This document shows positions 15,092 through 22,232 of a stretch of DNA of 39,271 bases, one piece after another (position 1 is the first letter of the stretch; every line of letters starts with the position of its first letter). The position numbers and the translations under genes are program-made. Below the pieces are notes generated by a model. It saw only the letters and a program-made list of their open reading frames with translations, had not been told where the DNA came from and ran no database searches. The DNA is from a virus. The stretch lies in IMG/VR virus record IMGVR_UViG_3300009091_000008, positions 1-39,271 of that record, one strand, 5' to 3'.

Positions 15092-17896
15092 GTGCAGGAA
15101 GTCCGGACCAGCCAGTTTCTGACGCTGAACATCCTGGAAAACGGCGACCTGGAAACCTGGGCCGCCGGGGTTCCGTCTGGCTGGACTGCCGTGCTGTCGG
15201 CTGGGAACAGCATCACCCAGGAAACCGGGGCGGGCTATGTCTACAGTGGCGCGTCCGCCTGCAAGGTCCTGCACCCGAACACGGGGGACTGCTACATAAA
15301 GCGGGGCACGTCCCAGGTCCTGGAACCGGGGGGCTGGTATCTGGCGAAAGTGGCCATGGCCCGGGGCATCGGGGAATCATCCTATGCGCCCGGAACCGCG
15401 GTCCGCCTGCGGCTGGTGAACGTCACGAAGAACACCAGCTATAACGGGGCCACGGCGGCCTGGGCGTCTGGCGTCACCCAGCAGGTGGCAAACACGGTGG
15501 GGACAAAGTACGTGCTGTCCCGTGTCTGGGTGAAGGTCCCCGGGGAGTATTCAATTTCTGATGTTTACGAAATCCGGGCGGGCTTCCTGTCCAGTTCCGG
15601 GACTGGCATCACCGGGTGGATTGATGCGGTCAGCCTGACCGGGCCCTTCCCCCAGCCGTCCCATAAGCTGGCCAAAGTCCAGGTGACCACGAACCGCCAG
15701 CCTACGGTGAGGCAGTATCAGGTCAGCCTGGTGGACCCCTGGGGCCGGACCTGGGACGTGACGGAGCGGCTGGAACTGGACGGCCTGGGCACGCTGACGG
15801 AACAGGGGGAAGAATCCCTGCTGCAACTGGTCCATGGGGACTTGACCCTGACCCTGCTGGACCGGGACGGGTTCCTGGAAGACCTGCTGGCCACGGCCCA
15901 GCCCACGGACCGCTGGCAGGTAATCATCAGCCGGGAAACCCAGCGGCGGCGTACCAGGTGGGAACGCCTGTTTGCGGGCGTGCTGGACCTGCCCTGGTCC
16001 GCGAAGCGGAACCCGGGGGATGGGACCTTCACCCTGCGTGCCTTCACGTATTCCAAAGACCTGGAAGCGGCCACGGCGGAAGGGGTGTGCCGCACGTTCC
16101 CTGCCCTGCTGGGGACCGTCAGCAGCGGTGGCACGGCTGTGACCGTCAGCCCGGACACCACGGGGCTGATGCGGGGGGACAGCTTCACCCTGGATGATGG
16201 CGTGAACCGTCAAGACTTCCAGGTGGAATACATCATCAGCACCAGCCAGGTCCGCACCAGCGACACGGCATCATCCAGTTTCAGCAGCGCGGGGATGACC
16301 GTCCGGACCCCGTGGTACAGGTACAAAACCCCGGCGGAACTGGCGGCCCTGCTGCTGGCCGCGGCTGCCCCGGAGCGGTCCAGCGTGGACCTGGACGGCC
16401 TGGTGTCAGACTACCCCATCAGCAGCCCGGTCAACGCCAGCGGCACGCCCCTATCCGGAAAGCCAAAGTCAGTCACGGTGGACGGGTCCGCAGTCACGGC
16501 GACCTGGACCGCGGCGGCCTATTCGAAGCGGACGCAGGCCACCAGCCCCACGTCAGGGTTCGCGGACGGCGCCACGTCTAACGTGATGCAGGGCGACTGG
16601 ACCCCCTATCAGGATGCCGCCCCAGGGGCCGTCCTGTCCCACAGTGCGGGCACGGTGGATGCCGGGGAATTCGCCTGGGACTACGTGAATTCGCGCCGCT
16701 ACGAAATCCAGGAAATCGTGAGTGGTGGTCCTACCTATTCCCTGAACCTGTACCAGAATGGCGTGCTGCTGGTCACCCTGGAATCCAGCGGAACCGGGAA
16801 TCATTCGCACTGGCGTTGCGAATATGACCCCATCCAGAACCGTGTCTGGTACAGCTTCACGAATTCGGGCGGGGTGTCCACGTTGAAGTATTACAACGTG
16901 GTGGGCGGGACGAAGGCCACGGTATCCGGTGGATCTAACCCCGTCTGGCCGCGGTTCTGTGGCCAGTACGGCGGCGGGGTCATGCTGACCGTGGACGAAA
17001 CCACCCGGACGCTCCGTGTCTACACCACGGCCACCACGCCCGCCCTGCTGGCGTCCGTCGCCCTGCCAGCGTCTGTGGGCCGGTCCCTGCTGTGGACCGC
17101 CCGCTACCTGGACGGGTTCCTGTGCTGGCTGTCCCGGGGGCAGACCGGGACTGGTACATACCTGACGGTCCTGGACACGGAAGACTGGTCCGTGGTGGCG
17201 GTCTATCCGCTGTCCACGTCAATCCTGGGCGCGTCCGCATCCCTGCAAGCGGCCATCACGGGAACCGCTGGATTCCTGACCAGGTTTACCCCGGCAGGCG
17301 GGACCACCTGCCTGGTAGGCTGGGCCGGTGAGGAATGGGTGGTAATAGGGCGTAGCTTCCTGGGCGTTATCAGCTATGCGGATTTTGCCGGGGCATCCGT
17401 GGCCAAGGGACTGAAGGACCTGGCCACAGCCTGCCTGGCCATGCTGGTGGTGGACCATGAGGGAACGGTGTCCCTGACGCAGCGGCTGACCCTGGAAGAC
17501 CAGACGCCGAAGCTGGACCTGGGCGAACCGCTGCGGGGCGCCAGCAGGTCCACCATCTGGGACCACTACCGGGAATCAGTGGCCATCACCGGGCGGACGG
17601 ACAGCGGGGGTGACTTCGAAGTGGTGGCCGGTGAAACCGGGCGGTCCGCCAAACGCCTGTCCGTGTCCCTGGACCTGGTGACCAGCCCGGGCGCGGCCTA
17701 TGCCGTGGCCGCGGCCCTGGCGGCCTATGCCACGGCGAAGCGGGAACAGGTGGACGGGTCCTGGCGGGAAGGCCGGGAACTGGTCCGGGCCATGGACGTG
17801 GTGACCTGGGACGGGAAGACCTGGCTGGTGTCCAGCGTGCAGTCCAGCGTGGGGAAGGCAGAACAGCGTCTTCGTCTGTTTGAAATTACGGGGTGA
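15092..17896 (+). CDS. Tail hub/baseplate protein with N-terminal jelly roll and large central insertion
   Basis: GTG start at 15092; the product has 934 residues. Residues ~10-180 begin NILENGDLETWAAGVPSGW and end TGWIDAVSLTG, a CBM4/9-like domain. A hub-like section follows (YQVSLVDPWGRTWDVTERLELDG, LTLTLLDRDGFLEDL, LFAGVLDLPWSAKR). A segment of ~270 residues (roughly 490-760) has repeated Trp-containing strands, such as FAWDYVNSRRYEIQEI and WTARYLDGFLCWLSRG, suggesting a propeller-like insertion. Residues ~765-934 return to the hub fold (DHYRESVAITGRTDSGG, VTWDGKTWLVSSVQSSV). The hub should cap the tail tube, and the extra domains are likely host-contact parts. Confidence 0.65.
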   Translation: MQEVRTSQFLTLNILENGDLETWAAGVPSGWTAVLSAGNSITQETGAGYVYSGASACKVLHPNTGDCYIKRGTSQVLEPGGWYLAKVAMARGIGESSYAPGTAVRLRLVNVTKNTSYNGATAAWASGVTQQVANTVGTKYVLSRVWVKVPGEYSISDVYEIRAGFLSSSGTGITGWIDAVSLTGPFPQPSHKLAKVQVTTNRQPTVRQYQVSLVDPWGRTWDVTERLELDGLGTLTEQGEESLLQLVHGDLTLTLLDRDGFLEDLLATAQPTDRWQVIISRETQRRRTRWERLFAGVLDLPWSAKRNPGDGTFTLRAFTYSKDLEAATAEGVCRTFPALLGTVSSGGTAVTVSPDTTGLMRGDSFTLDDGVNRQDFQVEYIISTSQVRTSDTASSSFSSAGMTVRTPWYRYKTPAELAALLLAAAAPERSSVDLDGLVSDYPISSPVNASGTPLSGKPKSVTVDGSAVTATWTAAAYSKRTQATSPTSGFADGATSNVMQGDWTPYQDAAPGAVLSHSAGTVDAGEFAWDYVNSRRYEIQEIVSGGPTYSLNLYQNGVLLVTLESSGTGNHSHWRCEYDPIQNRVWYSFTNSGGVSTLKYYNVVGGTKATVSGGSNPVWPRFCGQYGGGVMLTVDETTRTLRVYTTATTPALLASVALPASVGRSLLWTARYLDGFLCWLSRGQTGTGTYLTVLDTEDWSVVAVYPLSTSILGASASLQAAITGTAGFLTRFTPAGGTTCLVGWAGEEWVVIGRSFLGVISYADFAGASVAKGLKDLATACLAMLVVDHEGTVSLTQRLTLEDQTPKLDLGEPLRGASRSTIWDHYRESVAITGRTDSGGDFEVVAGETGRSAKRLSVSLDLVTSPGAAYAVAAALAAYATAKREQVDGSWREGRELVRAMDVVTWDGKTWLVSSVQSSVGKAEQRLRLFEITG

Positions 17897-17899
17897 CAC

Positions 17900-18352
17900 G
17901 TGACCAGCTACGGGTGGCAGCCGATGGTGCGGACCATCCCCCTGGATGGGCCCGAAGAACTGCTGGACCTGACAGAATGCTTCCCGGATACAAACGGGCC
18001 AGTATCAATCGAAGTGGCCCATAAGCCGGAACAGACACAGCGGGACCTGCTGAACCGGAACAGCCAGCCCATCACCTGGGGATTCCGGGGCGAAGCGAAA
18101 ATGGAATTCGAAGTGGGCAGCACGGAACAGGTGTTCTGGCTGTCCACCATGGTGAACCGTCTGGCATCGGAACAGTGGGCCTGTTCCCTGTCCCTGGACG
18201 GGGGCGTGACCTGGCGGGACGTGGTAATGGCCGCCTTCACCGGCCCGAAGCCGCTGGGCGGGAAGGTGTTTGCCGGGGCGGCGTACAGCCTGACGGTCCG
18301 CACGAAGGAACTGCTGGCAGAAATCCCCCCGCTGGGCGTGGGCGTCTGGTGA
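17900..18352 (+). CDS. Tail-tip associated hypothetical protein
   Basis: GTG start at 17900; the product has 150 residues. It is beta-rich with WQPMVRTIPLDGPEELLDLTECF, a GEAKMEFEVGS strand and LSLDGGVTWRDVVMAAF. It ends LTVRTKELLAEIPPLGVGVW. There is no signal peptide or membrane segment. It lies between the tail hub and a secreted protein, and its stop overlaps the next ATG. A minor tail protein is the most likely identity; I do not recognise a family. Confidence 0.5.
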   Translation: MTSYGWQPMVRTIPLDGPEELLDLTECFPDTNGPVSIEVAHKPEQTQRDLLNRNSQPITWGFRGEAKMEFEVGSTEQVFWLSTMVNRLASEQWACSLSLDGGVTWRDVVMAAFTGPKPLGGKVFAGAAYSLTVRTKELLAEIPPLGVGVW

Positions 18353-18915
18353 TGCGCGCCCGGTGGGCCTGGCTGCTGTGGCTGTCCCTGCTGGCAGCGT
18401 TCCTGATGGCCGCCTGGTGCGGCCCGGCCCGGGGGGCCTGTGACCAGCCCCCGGCCTTCGGACAGTGGGATGACCTGCCAGCCTGCCCCCCGGAAGGAAT
18501 CCCCACAGAACCCTGCCAGACTACGTGCAGCCCGGAGCGGGAACAGGTGCAGTGCGGCTGTTCAGAATGCCTGTTCTGGGACCCGGAACCGCTGGCGTCC
18601 TGGTACGAAGTGAACCGGGAAACCGTCAGCAGCGGAACCATGGTGCAGGTGGGGTCCGTGCAGCCGCGGGTGGTGGACGAAGCCGGGGCCACGGTCCTGC
18701 CAACCACCTGGTGCCCACCCTGGGACGTGCCATTTCCCCGGGAGGGGACAGCCTACCGCTACCGCCTGCGGGCGTGCAACCGGAACGGGACGACCGGGGA
18801 ACCCCAGTGCGGTCCATGGACGGAACCTGGGGTGGTCTACGTGGCGGCGCCGTACTGGTGCGGCAGTATCGCGGAAAGCCAGTGTTATGTAGGGGACCCG
18901 GTGGCTGGCAGATAG
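18352..18915 (+). CDS. Exported Cys-rich protein at the tail/lysis boundary
   Basis: The product has 187 residues. The N terminus (MRARWAWLLWLSLLAAFLMAAWCG, broken here as a basic start plus hydrophobic core) is a signal peptide with a likely cut after ARGA. The mature part has many cysteines, including PACPPEG, CQTTCSPE, CGCSECLF and CYVG. Its C-terminal half (LASWYEVNRETV, YRYRLRACNRNGTTGEPQCG) resembles an FN3-like sandwich. Disulfides would form outside the cytoplasm. It could be a tail-tip adhesin, a superinfection-exclusion factor or an envelope-disrupting protein; nothing in the sequence decides. Confidence 0.55.
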   Translation: MRARWAWLLWLSLLAAFLMAAWCGPARGACDQPPAFGQWDDLPACPPEGIPTEPCQTTCSPEREQVQCGCSECLFWDPEPLASWYEVNRETVSSGTMVQVGSVQPRVVDEAGATVLPTTWCPPWDVPFPREGTAYRYRLRACNRNGTTGEPQCGPWTEPGVVYVAAPYWCGSIAESQCYVGDPVAGR

Positions 18916-18928
18916 TCACCCCCAGGCG

Positions 18929-18956
18929 TTGAACCAGGCGCCGAAGGGGGTACTAT
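18929..18956 (+). promoter_or_regulatory. Candidate promoter of the lysis cassette
   Basis: TTGAAC (18929-18934) and TACTAT (18951-18956) are 16 bases apart in the gap before the endolysin. The -10 box touches an in-frame ATG at 18957, so a transcript from here would begin after that ATG. Translation would then have to start at ATG 18981. The spacer lacks the GTGNCAC palindrome of the early promoters, so this promoter is probably controlled differently. Confidence 0.55.
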
Positions 18957-18980
18957 ATGGGCGGACCAAAGGGGGACCAG

Positions 18981-19502
18981 ATGCCAAGCGGTCAGCCGGG
19001 GTGGAGTCGTGACCCTGAAGACCTGCTGCCAGACGTGCAGGTGATCCATGCGTCCTGGGTGCAGGCGTGCCAGGCCCGCGGCGTGCAGGTCCTGACCTAT
19101 TGCACCTGGCGGTCCGCCGTGGCCCAGGCGGCCCTGTATGCCATCGGGAGAACCCAGCCGGGCAAGGATGCCCGCGGACGGTCCGGTTTTGGCCGCGGGT
19201 TCTATGTCACCATGGCACAGCCATGGGAATCCGAACACCAGTACCGCATGGCCTGGGACGCGGTTCCGCTGCTGGGCGGAAAGCCGGACTGGTCCTATGC
19301 GGACCTGGACCGGGACGGGACCCCGGACGAACGGCACTGGATGGTGATGGCCGAGGAAGCGGACCGCCTGGGCATCGGCTGGGCTGGCCGCTGGGAACGC
19401 TTCAGAGAATACGTTCACTGGTCCCATTCGGCCGGGCTGGACAGGTCCACGCTGCGGGCCATGGCGCTGTCATTCGGACAGGACCGTGGGCAGGTAGCAT
19501 GA
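18981..19502 (+). CDS. Endolysin, M15-type peptidase (L-Ala-D-Glu / D-Ala-D-Ala class)
   Basis: The start is ATG 18981, after AAAGGGGGACCAG, rather than ATG 18957 inside the promoter; the product has 173 residues. The zinc site is visible: SEHQYRMAWDAVPL gives His86 and Asp93 in the family pattern H-x6-D, and REYVHW gives His146. The segment GIGWAGRWERFREYVHW matches the conserved end of phage M15 endolysins. The enzyme cuts peptide links in peptidoglycan. It has no signal peptide, so it needs the holin for release. It overlaps the next gene by ATGA. Confidence 0.85.
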   Translation: MPSGQPGWSRDPEDLLPDVQVIHASWVQACQARGVQVLTYCTWRSAVAQAALYAIGRTQPGKDARGRSGFGRGFYVTMAQPWESEHQYRMAWDAVPLLGGKPDWSYADLDRDGTPDERHWMVMAEEADRLGIGWAGRWERFREYVHWSHSAGLDRSTLRAMALSFGQDRGQVA

Positions 19503-19867
19503 AAATGATCCCGCGGCCCGAAGGCTGCCCCGGAGCGGAGGACTGCACGGCCGTGCAAACACCCCGGACTGACCTTTGGAAGAATATGGCCATGATTCTG
19601 GCCACGGCCTGTCTGACTGGGTGCGGGTTCTGGCTGCTGGAAGGCCGGGACCGTGTGACGCGGGAACAGGTTGCCCGGATGATAGCGGAACAGTCCCCCT
19701 ACGTGATGGACCGCCAGCTATTGCTGGACCGAACCGGACAGGTGGCGGACCTGACCCGCACGGTGGACGCTGTGGCGCGGTCCCAGGCAGAGATGAAGCT
19801 GGTGCTGGCCATCATGGCCACCCGGGAGGGCATTGCCTTGCCACCGGACTGGGGCCACCGGCCCTAA
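19499..19867 (+). CDS. Lysis-cassette membrane protein, spanin- or accessory-like
   Basis: The product has 122 residues. A cytoplasmic N-terminal stretch of ~30 residues precedes one membrane segment (MAMILATACLTGCGFWLL). A long helical tail with coiled-coil character follows (REQVARMIAEQ, VADLTRTVDAVARSQAEMKLVLAIM). One membrane anchor plus a coiled coil is the layout of inner-membrane spanins. LTGC inside the hydrophobic part also resembles a lipobox, though it lies deep for a signal peptide. It sits between endolysin and holin, with ATGA coupling to the endolysin. Confidence 0.5.
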   Translation: MKMIPRPEGCPGAEDCTAVQTPRTDLWKNMAMILATACLTGCGFWLLEGRDRVTREQVARMIAEQSPYVMDRQLLLDRTGQVADLTRTVDAVARSQAEMKLVLAIMATREGIALPPDWGHRP

Positions 19868-19884
19868 CTGGAAGGGGGTAGCAG

Positions 19885-20160
19885 ATGGAACTGACCACGT
19901 ACATGGCCACCCTGGCCGCCATTGCCGCCCTGCTGTGGGCCTTCCTGAAGGGGCTGGGGAAGACACCCGCGACGGCCAAGCGGCTGGCCTGGGTGGTCGG
20001 GCCCGTCCTGGGCGTGGTGGCCCACGTGGCCGGGTTCCTGGACAGCCCAGCGAATGACCCCCTGGACTACATGGTGTCCGCGGTCTTCGGCCTGGTGGCC
20101 ACGTTCGCGGCCGCTGGGGGCACCAGGCTGAACATGCTGGGCACGGAATCCAAGCCGTGA
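19885..20160 (+). CDS. Putative holin (three membrane segments)
   Basis: The product has 91 residues; ATG 19885 follows GGAAGGGGGTAGCAG. Hydrophobic segments lie at about 4-22, 33-51 and 62-80, separated by short polar turns (KGLGKTPATAKR, DSPANDPLD). Three membrane spans and a short polar C terminus fit class I holins, which open the inner membrane and free the endolysin. Position inside the lysis cassette supports this. The last four bases overlap the GTG start of the next gene. Confidence 0.7.
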   Translation: MELTTYMATLAAIAALLWAFLKGLGKTPATAKRLAWVVGPVLGVVAHVAGFLDSPANDPLDYMVSAVFGLVATFAAAGGTRLNMLGTESKP

Positions 20161-20837
20161 AGGTCCCCTGGCGTCTGGCCCTGGAAGCGGCCCTGCTGGC
20201 CGTGGTGGCCGTCCAGGGCTGGATGCTGTGGGGACGGGGGCCAGGGCCCGGCCCGGCCGGGAACCTGCCCCTGCCGCCCGGATACACGCCCGGATCTTTC
20301 GTGGCGGAACCCTTGCCGGACCTGCCCGGCCAGGGACTGGCCACGGTCCGGGCCACGGTTCTACCTGCCCGGCAGCCCATCGGCCTGGACGTGCCCCTGG
20401 TGATGCCCTGGGGGGCTGTGCTGGCGCCGTCCGGGGGCGGCCAGCCCCAGGGCCCGGCGGTAGCCTGGCCCACCCCGGAAGACCTGCACGGGGCCTGCAC
20501 GGTGAACCTGGCCAGGGGGGACGGCATTGTGGGGGCGGAAGCCTGGTGGACCGGATGCCTGAAGCTGCCTGGCGGGGAAGACCTGTGCCGGGGGCCCGTG
20601 CTGGCGGACCGGGACCAGGTGACCTTGCAGGTGGCGAAGCGGGAACTGCCGAAGCGGTGGGCCGCGGAAGCCCGGCTGATGGCCAGCTTTCCGGACCCCG
20701 GACTGGCTGCCGGGGTGTCCGTGTACGGGCGCGGCCGCCTGGGCTGGACCGTGGGCCTGGAACGGGTCCGCCTGGATGGCGGGACCTGGGACAACCGCGG
20801 GTCCGCGGGCCTGGCCGTCCGCCTGGGCCGCCGCTAG
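20157..20837 (+). CDS. Signal-anchored protein at the end of the lysis cassette
   Basis: GTG start at 20157; the product has 226 residues. The N terminus (MKVPWRLALEAALLAVVAVQGWMLW) is a signal anchor, followed by a Gly/Pro-rich linker. The outer domain is beta-rich with three Cys (HGACTVN, TGCLKLPGGEDLCRG) and ends in Gly-rich repeated strands (VSVYGRGRLGWTVGLERVRL, NRGSAGLAVRLGRR). It is the last late gene before the tRNA. It could work with the small coiled-coil protein in outer-membrane disruption, but it does not look like a standard spanin. Confidence 0.5.
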   Translation: MKVPWRLALEAALLAVVAVQGWMLWGRGPGPGPAGNLPLPPGYTPGSFVAEPLPDLPGQGLATVRATVLPARQPIGLDVPLVMPWGAVLAPSGGGQPQGPAVAWPTPEDLHGACTVNLARGDGIVGAEAWWTGCLKLPGGEDLCRGPVLADRDQVTLQVAKRELPKRWAAEARLMASFPDPGLAAGVSVYGRGRLGWTVGLERVRLDGGTWDNRGSAGLAVRLGRR

Positions 20838-20841
20838 TTCC

Positions 20842-20916
20842 TGGTGGCCCCGGCGGGGATCGAACCCGCGTTTCCAGCTTGAAGGGCTGGGGTCCTAACC
20901 GCTAGACCACGGGGCC
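20842..20916 (-). tRNA. tRNA-Glu (anticodon UUC)
   Basis: Read on the minus strand, GGCCCCG pairs with CGGGGCC to form the acceptor stem. The D arm is GTCTAGCGGTTAGGAC, the anticodon stem-loop is CCAGC-CCTTCAA-GCTGG with anticodon TTC (complement at 20881-20883), and the T arm is GCGGG-TTCGATC-CCCGC. The 3' CCA is encoded. It is the only minus-strand gene found and converges on the lysis genes. UUC reads GAA best, and GAA is the favoured Glu codon in this genome, so it probably supports phage translation. Confidence 0.95.
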
Positions 20917-20984
20917 AGATGCCGGGCAGGATACGCCAGGGCGCGGCTGCCGTGCTACGGGCGAAAGCGGGGAGAAACACGAAA

Positions 20985-21029
20985 GGCCCGCCCGGCAGGA
21001 ATCAGCTATTTAGCCCCACCGGACGGGCC
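20985..21029. terminator. Long inverted repeat at the late/early boundary
   Basis: GGCCCGCCCGG (20985-20995) pairs with CCGGACGGGCC (21019-21029) with one mismatch around a 23-base loop. On the minus strand the stem is followed by TTTCGTGTTT, so it may stop transcripts in that direction. It lies in the 294-base gap 20838-21131, which also holds the tRNA and the first early promoter. I see no protein gene in the rest of that gap. Confidence 0.4.
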
Positions 21030-21096
21030 CCCCGCTGGAACTGTGGGGGACACGTTCCGCCGTCATTCTGCCCCGAAAAAAAATCGCTGTCCACTC

Positions 21097-21125
21097 TTGA
21101 CTGCCGTGTCACGGCGTGCTACATT
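21097..21125 (+). promoter_or_regulatory. Early promoter P1 with internal palindromic operator
   Basis: TTGACT (21097-21102) and TACATT (21120-21125) are 17 bases apart. The spacer contains GCCGTGTCACGGC, a perfect 6+1+6 palindrome. A protein bound there would cover the space between the two boxes and block or reshape polymerase binding. The expected start site falls on the ATG at 21132. Confidence 0.85.
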
Positions 21126-21131
21126 AGGGGC

Positions 21132-21275
21132 ATGACACAGGAACGTCTGAAACAGATGCGGGAACTGGCGGCGGCCCTGAACGGGATGGCTGACCTGGAA
21201 CGCGGCATCTGTGTGAGGCTGTGGGTGCTGGCGGCCGTATGGTGCGGCTGGTGGGCCCTGTTCCTGCTGGTCTGA
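21132..21275 (+). CDS. Small single-span membrane protein, probably leaderless
   Basis: The product has 47 residues: a polar helical N-terminal half (TQERLKQMRELAAALNGMADLERG) and a C-terminal hydrophobic segment (LWVLAAVWCGWWALFLLV). The ATG lies 6 bases after the -10 box of P1, at the expected transcription start, so the mRNA may begin at the AUG itself. The nearby AGGGG is too close to act as a normal ribosome site. It is the first gene of the early region. Role unknown; small early membrane proteins of phages often modify the host envelope or block superinfection. Confidence 0.6.
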   Translation: MTQERLKQMRELAAALNGMADLERGICVRLWVLAAVWCGWWALFLLV

Positions 21276-21287
21276 CAGGGGGACACG

Positions 21288-21485
21288 ATGGACACGAACA
21301 CGACGGAGCGGCTGGCCCAGGTGGAAGTGATAGCCCGGAGCCTTCACACCCTGCTGGGGGACCTGCTGCGGGTGGCGGACCAGGTGGTGCCGGACCACGT
21401 GGCCACGGACCCGGACCACGCCTATGGCCGCCTGGTGGACCGCGCGGAAGCCTACCTGCTGGAAGTGGAAGGGGTGCTGTCATGA
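21288..21485 (+). CDS. Small early protein
   Basis: The product has 65 residues. ATG 21288 follows CAGGGGGACACG, the shared early initiation site. The sequence is helical and acidic: a first helix (RLAQVEVIARSLHTLLGDLLRVAD), a short VVPDHVATDPDHAYGR turn and a second helix (LVDRAEAYLLEVEGVL). No cysteines or membrane segment. It is coupled to the following gene by ATGA. Function unknown. Confidence 0.6.
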   Translation: MDTNTTERLAQVEVIARSLHTLLGDLLRVADQVVPDHVATDPDHAYGRLVDRAEAYLLEVEGVLS

Positions 21486-22096
21486 AGCGGACCATTGGCA
21501 CCATTGAAGTGGCCCAGGACGTGGTGCTGCATTTCCAGGGCTACGAAACGGCCGCCTGGTGGGAAGACGTGAACGTGGCCGCGGGCAGCTACCCCGTCCA
21601 GGGGGAAGTGGACGCCCAGGGCAAGGTAAAAGACCTGGTGTTTTTCGGCCTTCCGGGCACGGTGGTGGCGGACTATTTCCGCAGTCTGTGGGGCGGGATG
21701 CCCATGGGCCAGGATTACGACCGCACCCAGAACGCAGGCAAGCCCAGTTCCTACCGGGGTTCCCTGTACCTGCACGCCAGCCACGGCCTGCTGAACGGGG
21801 GCGGCCAGGACCTGGGCCACGGGATGACGTTCCGGCTGGCGGATGACCTGCAAGCCACGGCCATCCAGGTTGACAGTTTCTGCCAGCCCGGAACGAAGGT
21901 CACCCTGGTGGACGTGCGGGCGGCCTTCCACGTGGAACGGGTCCGGCAGCGGGACGCCGTGGCCGTGAATGCGGCCCTGGTGGCGGCCAGGCTTCCGAAG
22001 TGGTGGACCCGGCACGATACGGACGGCCTGGTGACCATCGGGGTGGCACTGGACCAGGCCCAGGCCCTGCGGGACGCCGTGGCCCCCTGGCAGTAG
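21482..22096 (+). CDS. Early hypothetical protein
   Basis: The product has 204 residues. It starts with beta segments (IGTIEVAQDVVLHFQGYETAAWW) and continues with a KVKDLVFFGLPGTVVADYFRSLWGG segment and a His/Asp-containing middle (SLYLHASHGLLNGGGQDLGHG). The end is helical (DQAQALRDAVAPW). No Walker, HTH or other motif is clear. It is the last gene of the P1 transcript, since a strong terminator follows within 25 bases. Role unknown. Confidence 0.55.
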   Translation: MKRTIGTIEVAQDVVLHFQGYETAAWWEDVNVAAGSYPVQGEVDAQGKVKDLVFFGLPGTVVADYFRSLWGGMPMGQDYDRTQNAGKPSSYRGSLYLHASHGLLNGGGQDLGHGMTFRLADDLQATAIQVDSFCQPGTKVTLVDVRAAFHVERVRQRDAVAVNAALVAARLPKWWTRHDTDGLVTIGVALDQAQALRDAVAPWQ

Positions 22097-22118
22097 ATCC
22101 CCCAGCGGCCAGTGGAAG

Positions 22119-22147
22119 GGGCCCGGTCCGCCGGGCCCTTTTTCTTT
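22119..22147 (+). terminator. Rho-independent terminator of the P1 transcript
   Basis: GGGCCCGG (22119-22126) and CCGGGCCC (22131-22138) form a perfect 8-base stem with a TCCG loop, followed at once by TTTTTCTTT. This is the clearest intrinsic terminator in the window. The next early promoter starts only 11 bases after it. Confidence 0.9.
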
Positions 22148-22157
22148 GCGGAACCCC

Positions 22158-22186
22158 TTGACTCCCGTGTCACGCGGTGGTACATT
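22158..22186 (+). promoter_or_regulatory. Early promoter P2 with internal operator
   Basis: TTGACT (22158-22163), a 17-base spacer with CCCGTGTCACGCG, and TACATT (22181-22186). The GTG-T-CAC core is intact while the outer arms are imperfect. The predicted start site coincides with the base of the stem-loop at 22193. Confidence 0.85.
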
Positions 22187-22192
22187 CATTCC

Positions 22193-22214
22193 GTCAGGCC
22201 AAGGTGGCCAGGAC
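22193..22214 (+). promoter_or_regulatory. 5'-end stem-loop in the P2 leader
   Basis: GTC-A-GGCCA, loop AGG, then TGGCC-A-GGAC. It starts at the predicted first transcribed base. The same GTC-A-GGCC outline, with a different inner pair, occurs in the P4 leader. It may protect the 5' end or bind a protein. Confidence 0.55.
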
Positions 22215-22232
22215 AAAACGCAGGGGGACACA

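Noticed and set aside
18957-18980. ATG 18957 as the endolysin start
   Set aside because: It lies directly after the -10 box and has no ribosome site, whereas ATG 18981 has AAAGGGGG at the right distance.
20842-20916. tRNA gene as an attachment site
   Set aside because: Temperate phages often integrate at tRNA genes, but no integrase was found, and a full tRNA with all arms and CCA fits a functional phage tRNA better.
20919-21131. Long ORF upstream of the P1 small membrane protein
   Set aside because: The upstream part has no ribosome site, crosses the promoter and hairpin, and its translation looks random; only the part after the promoter is kept.
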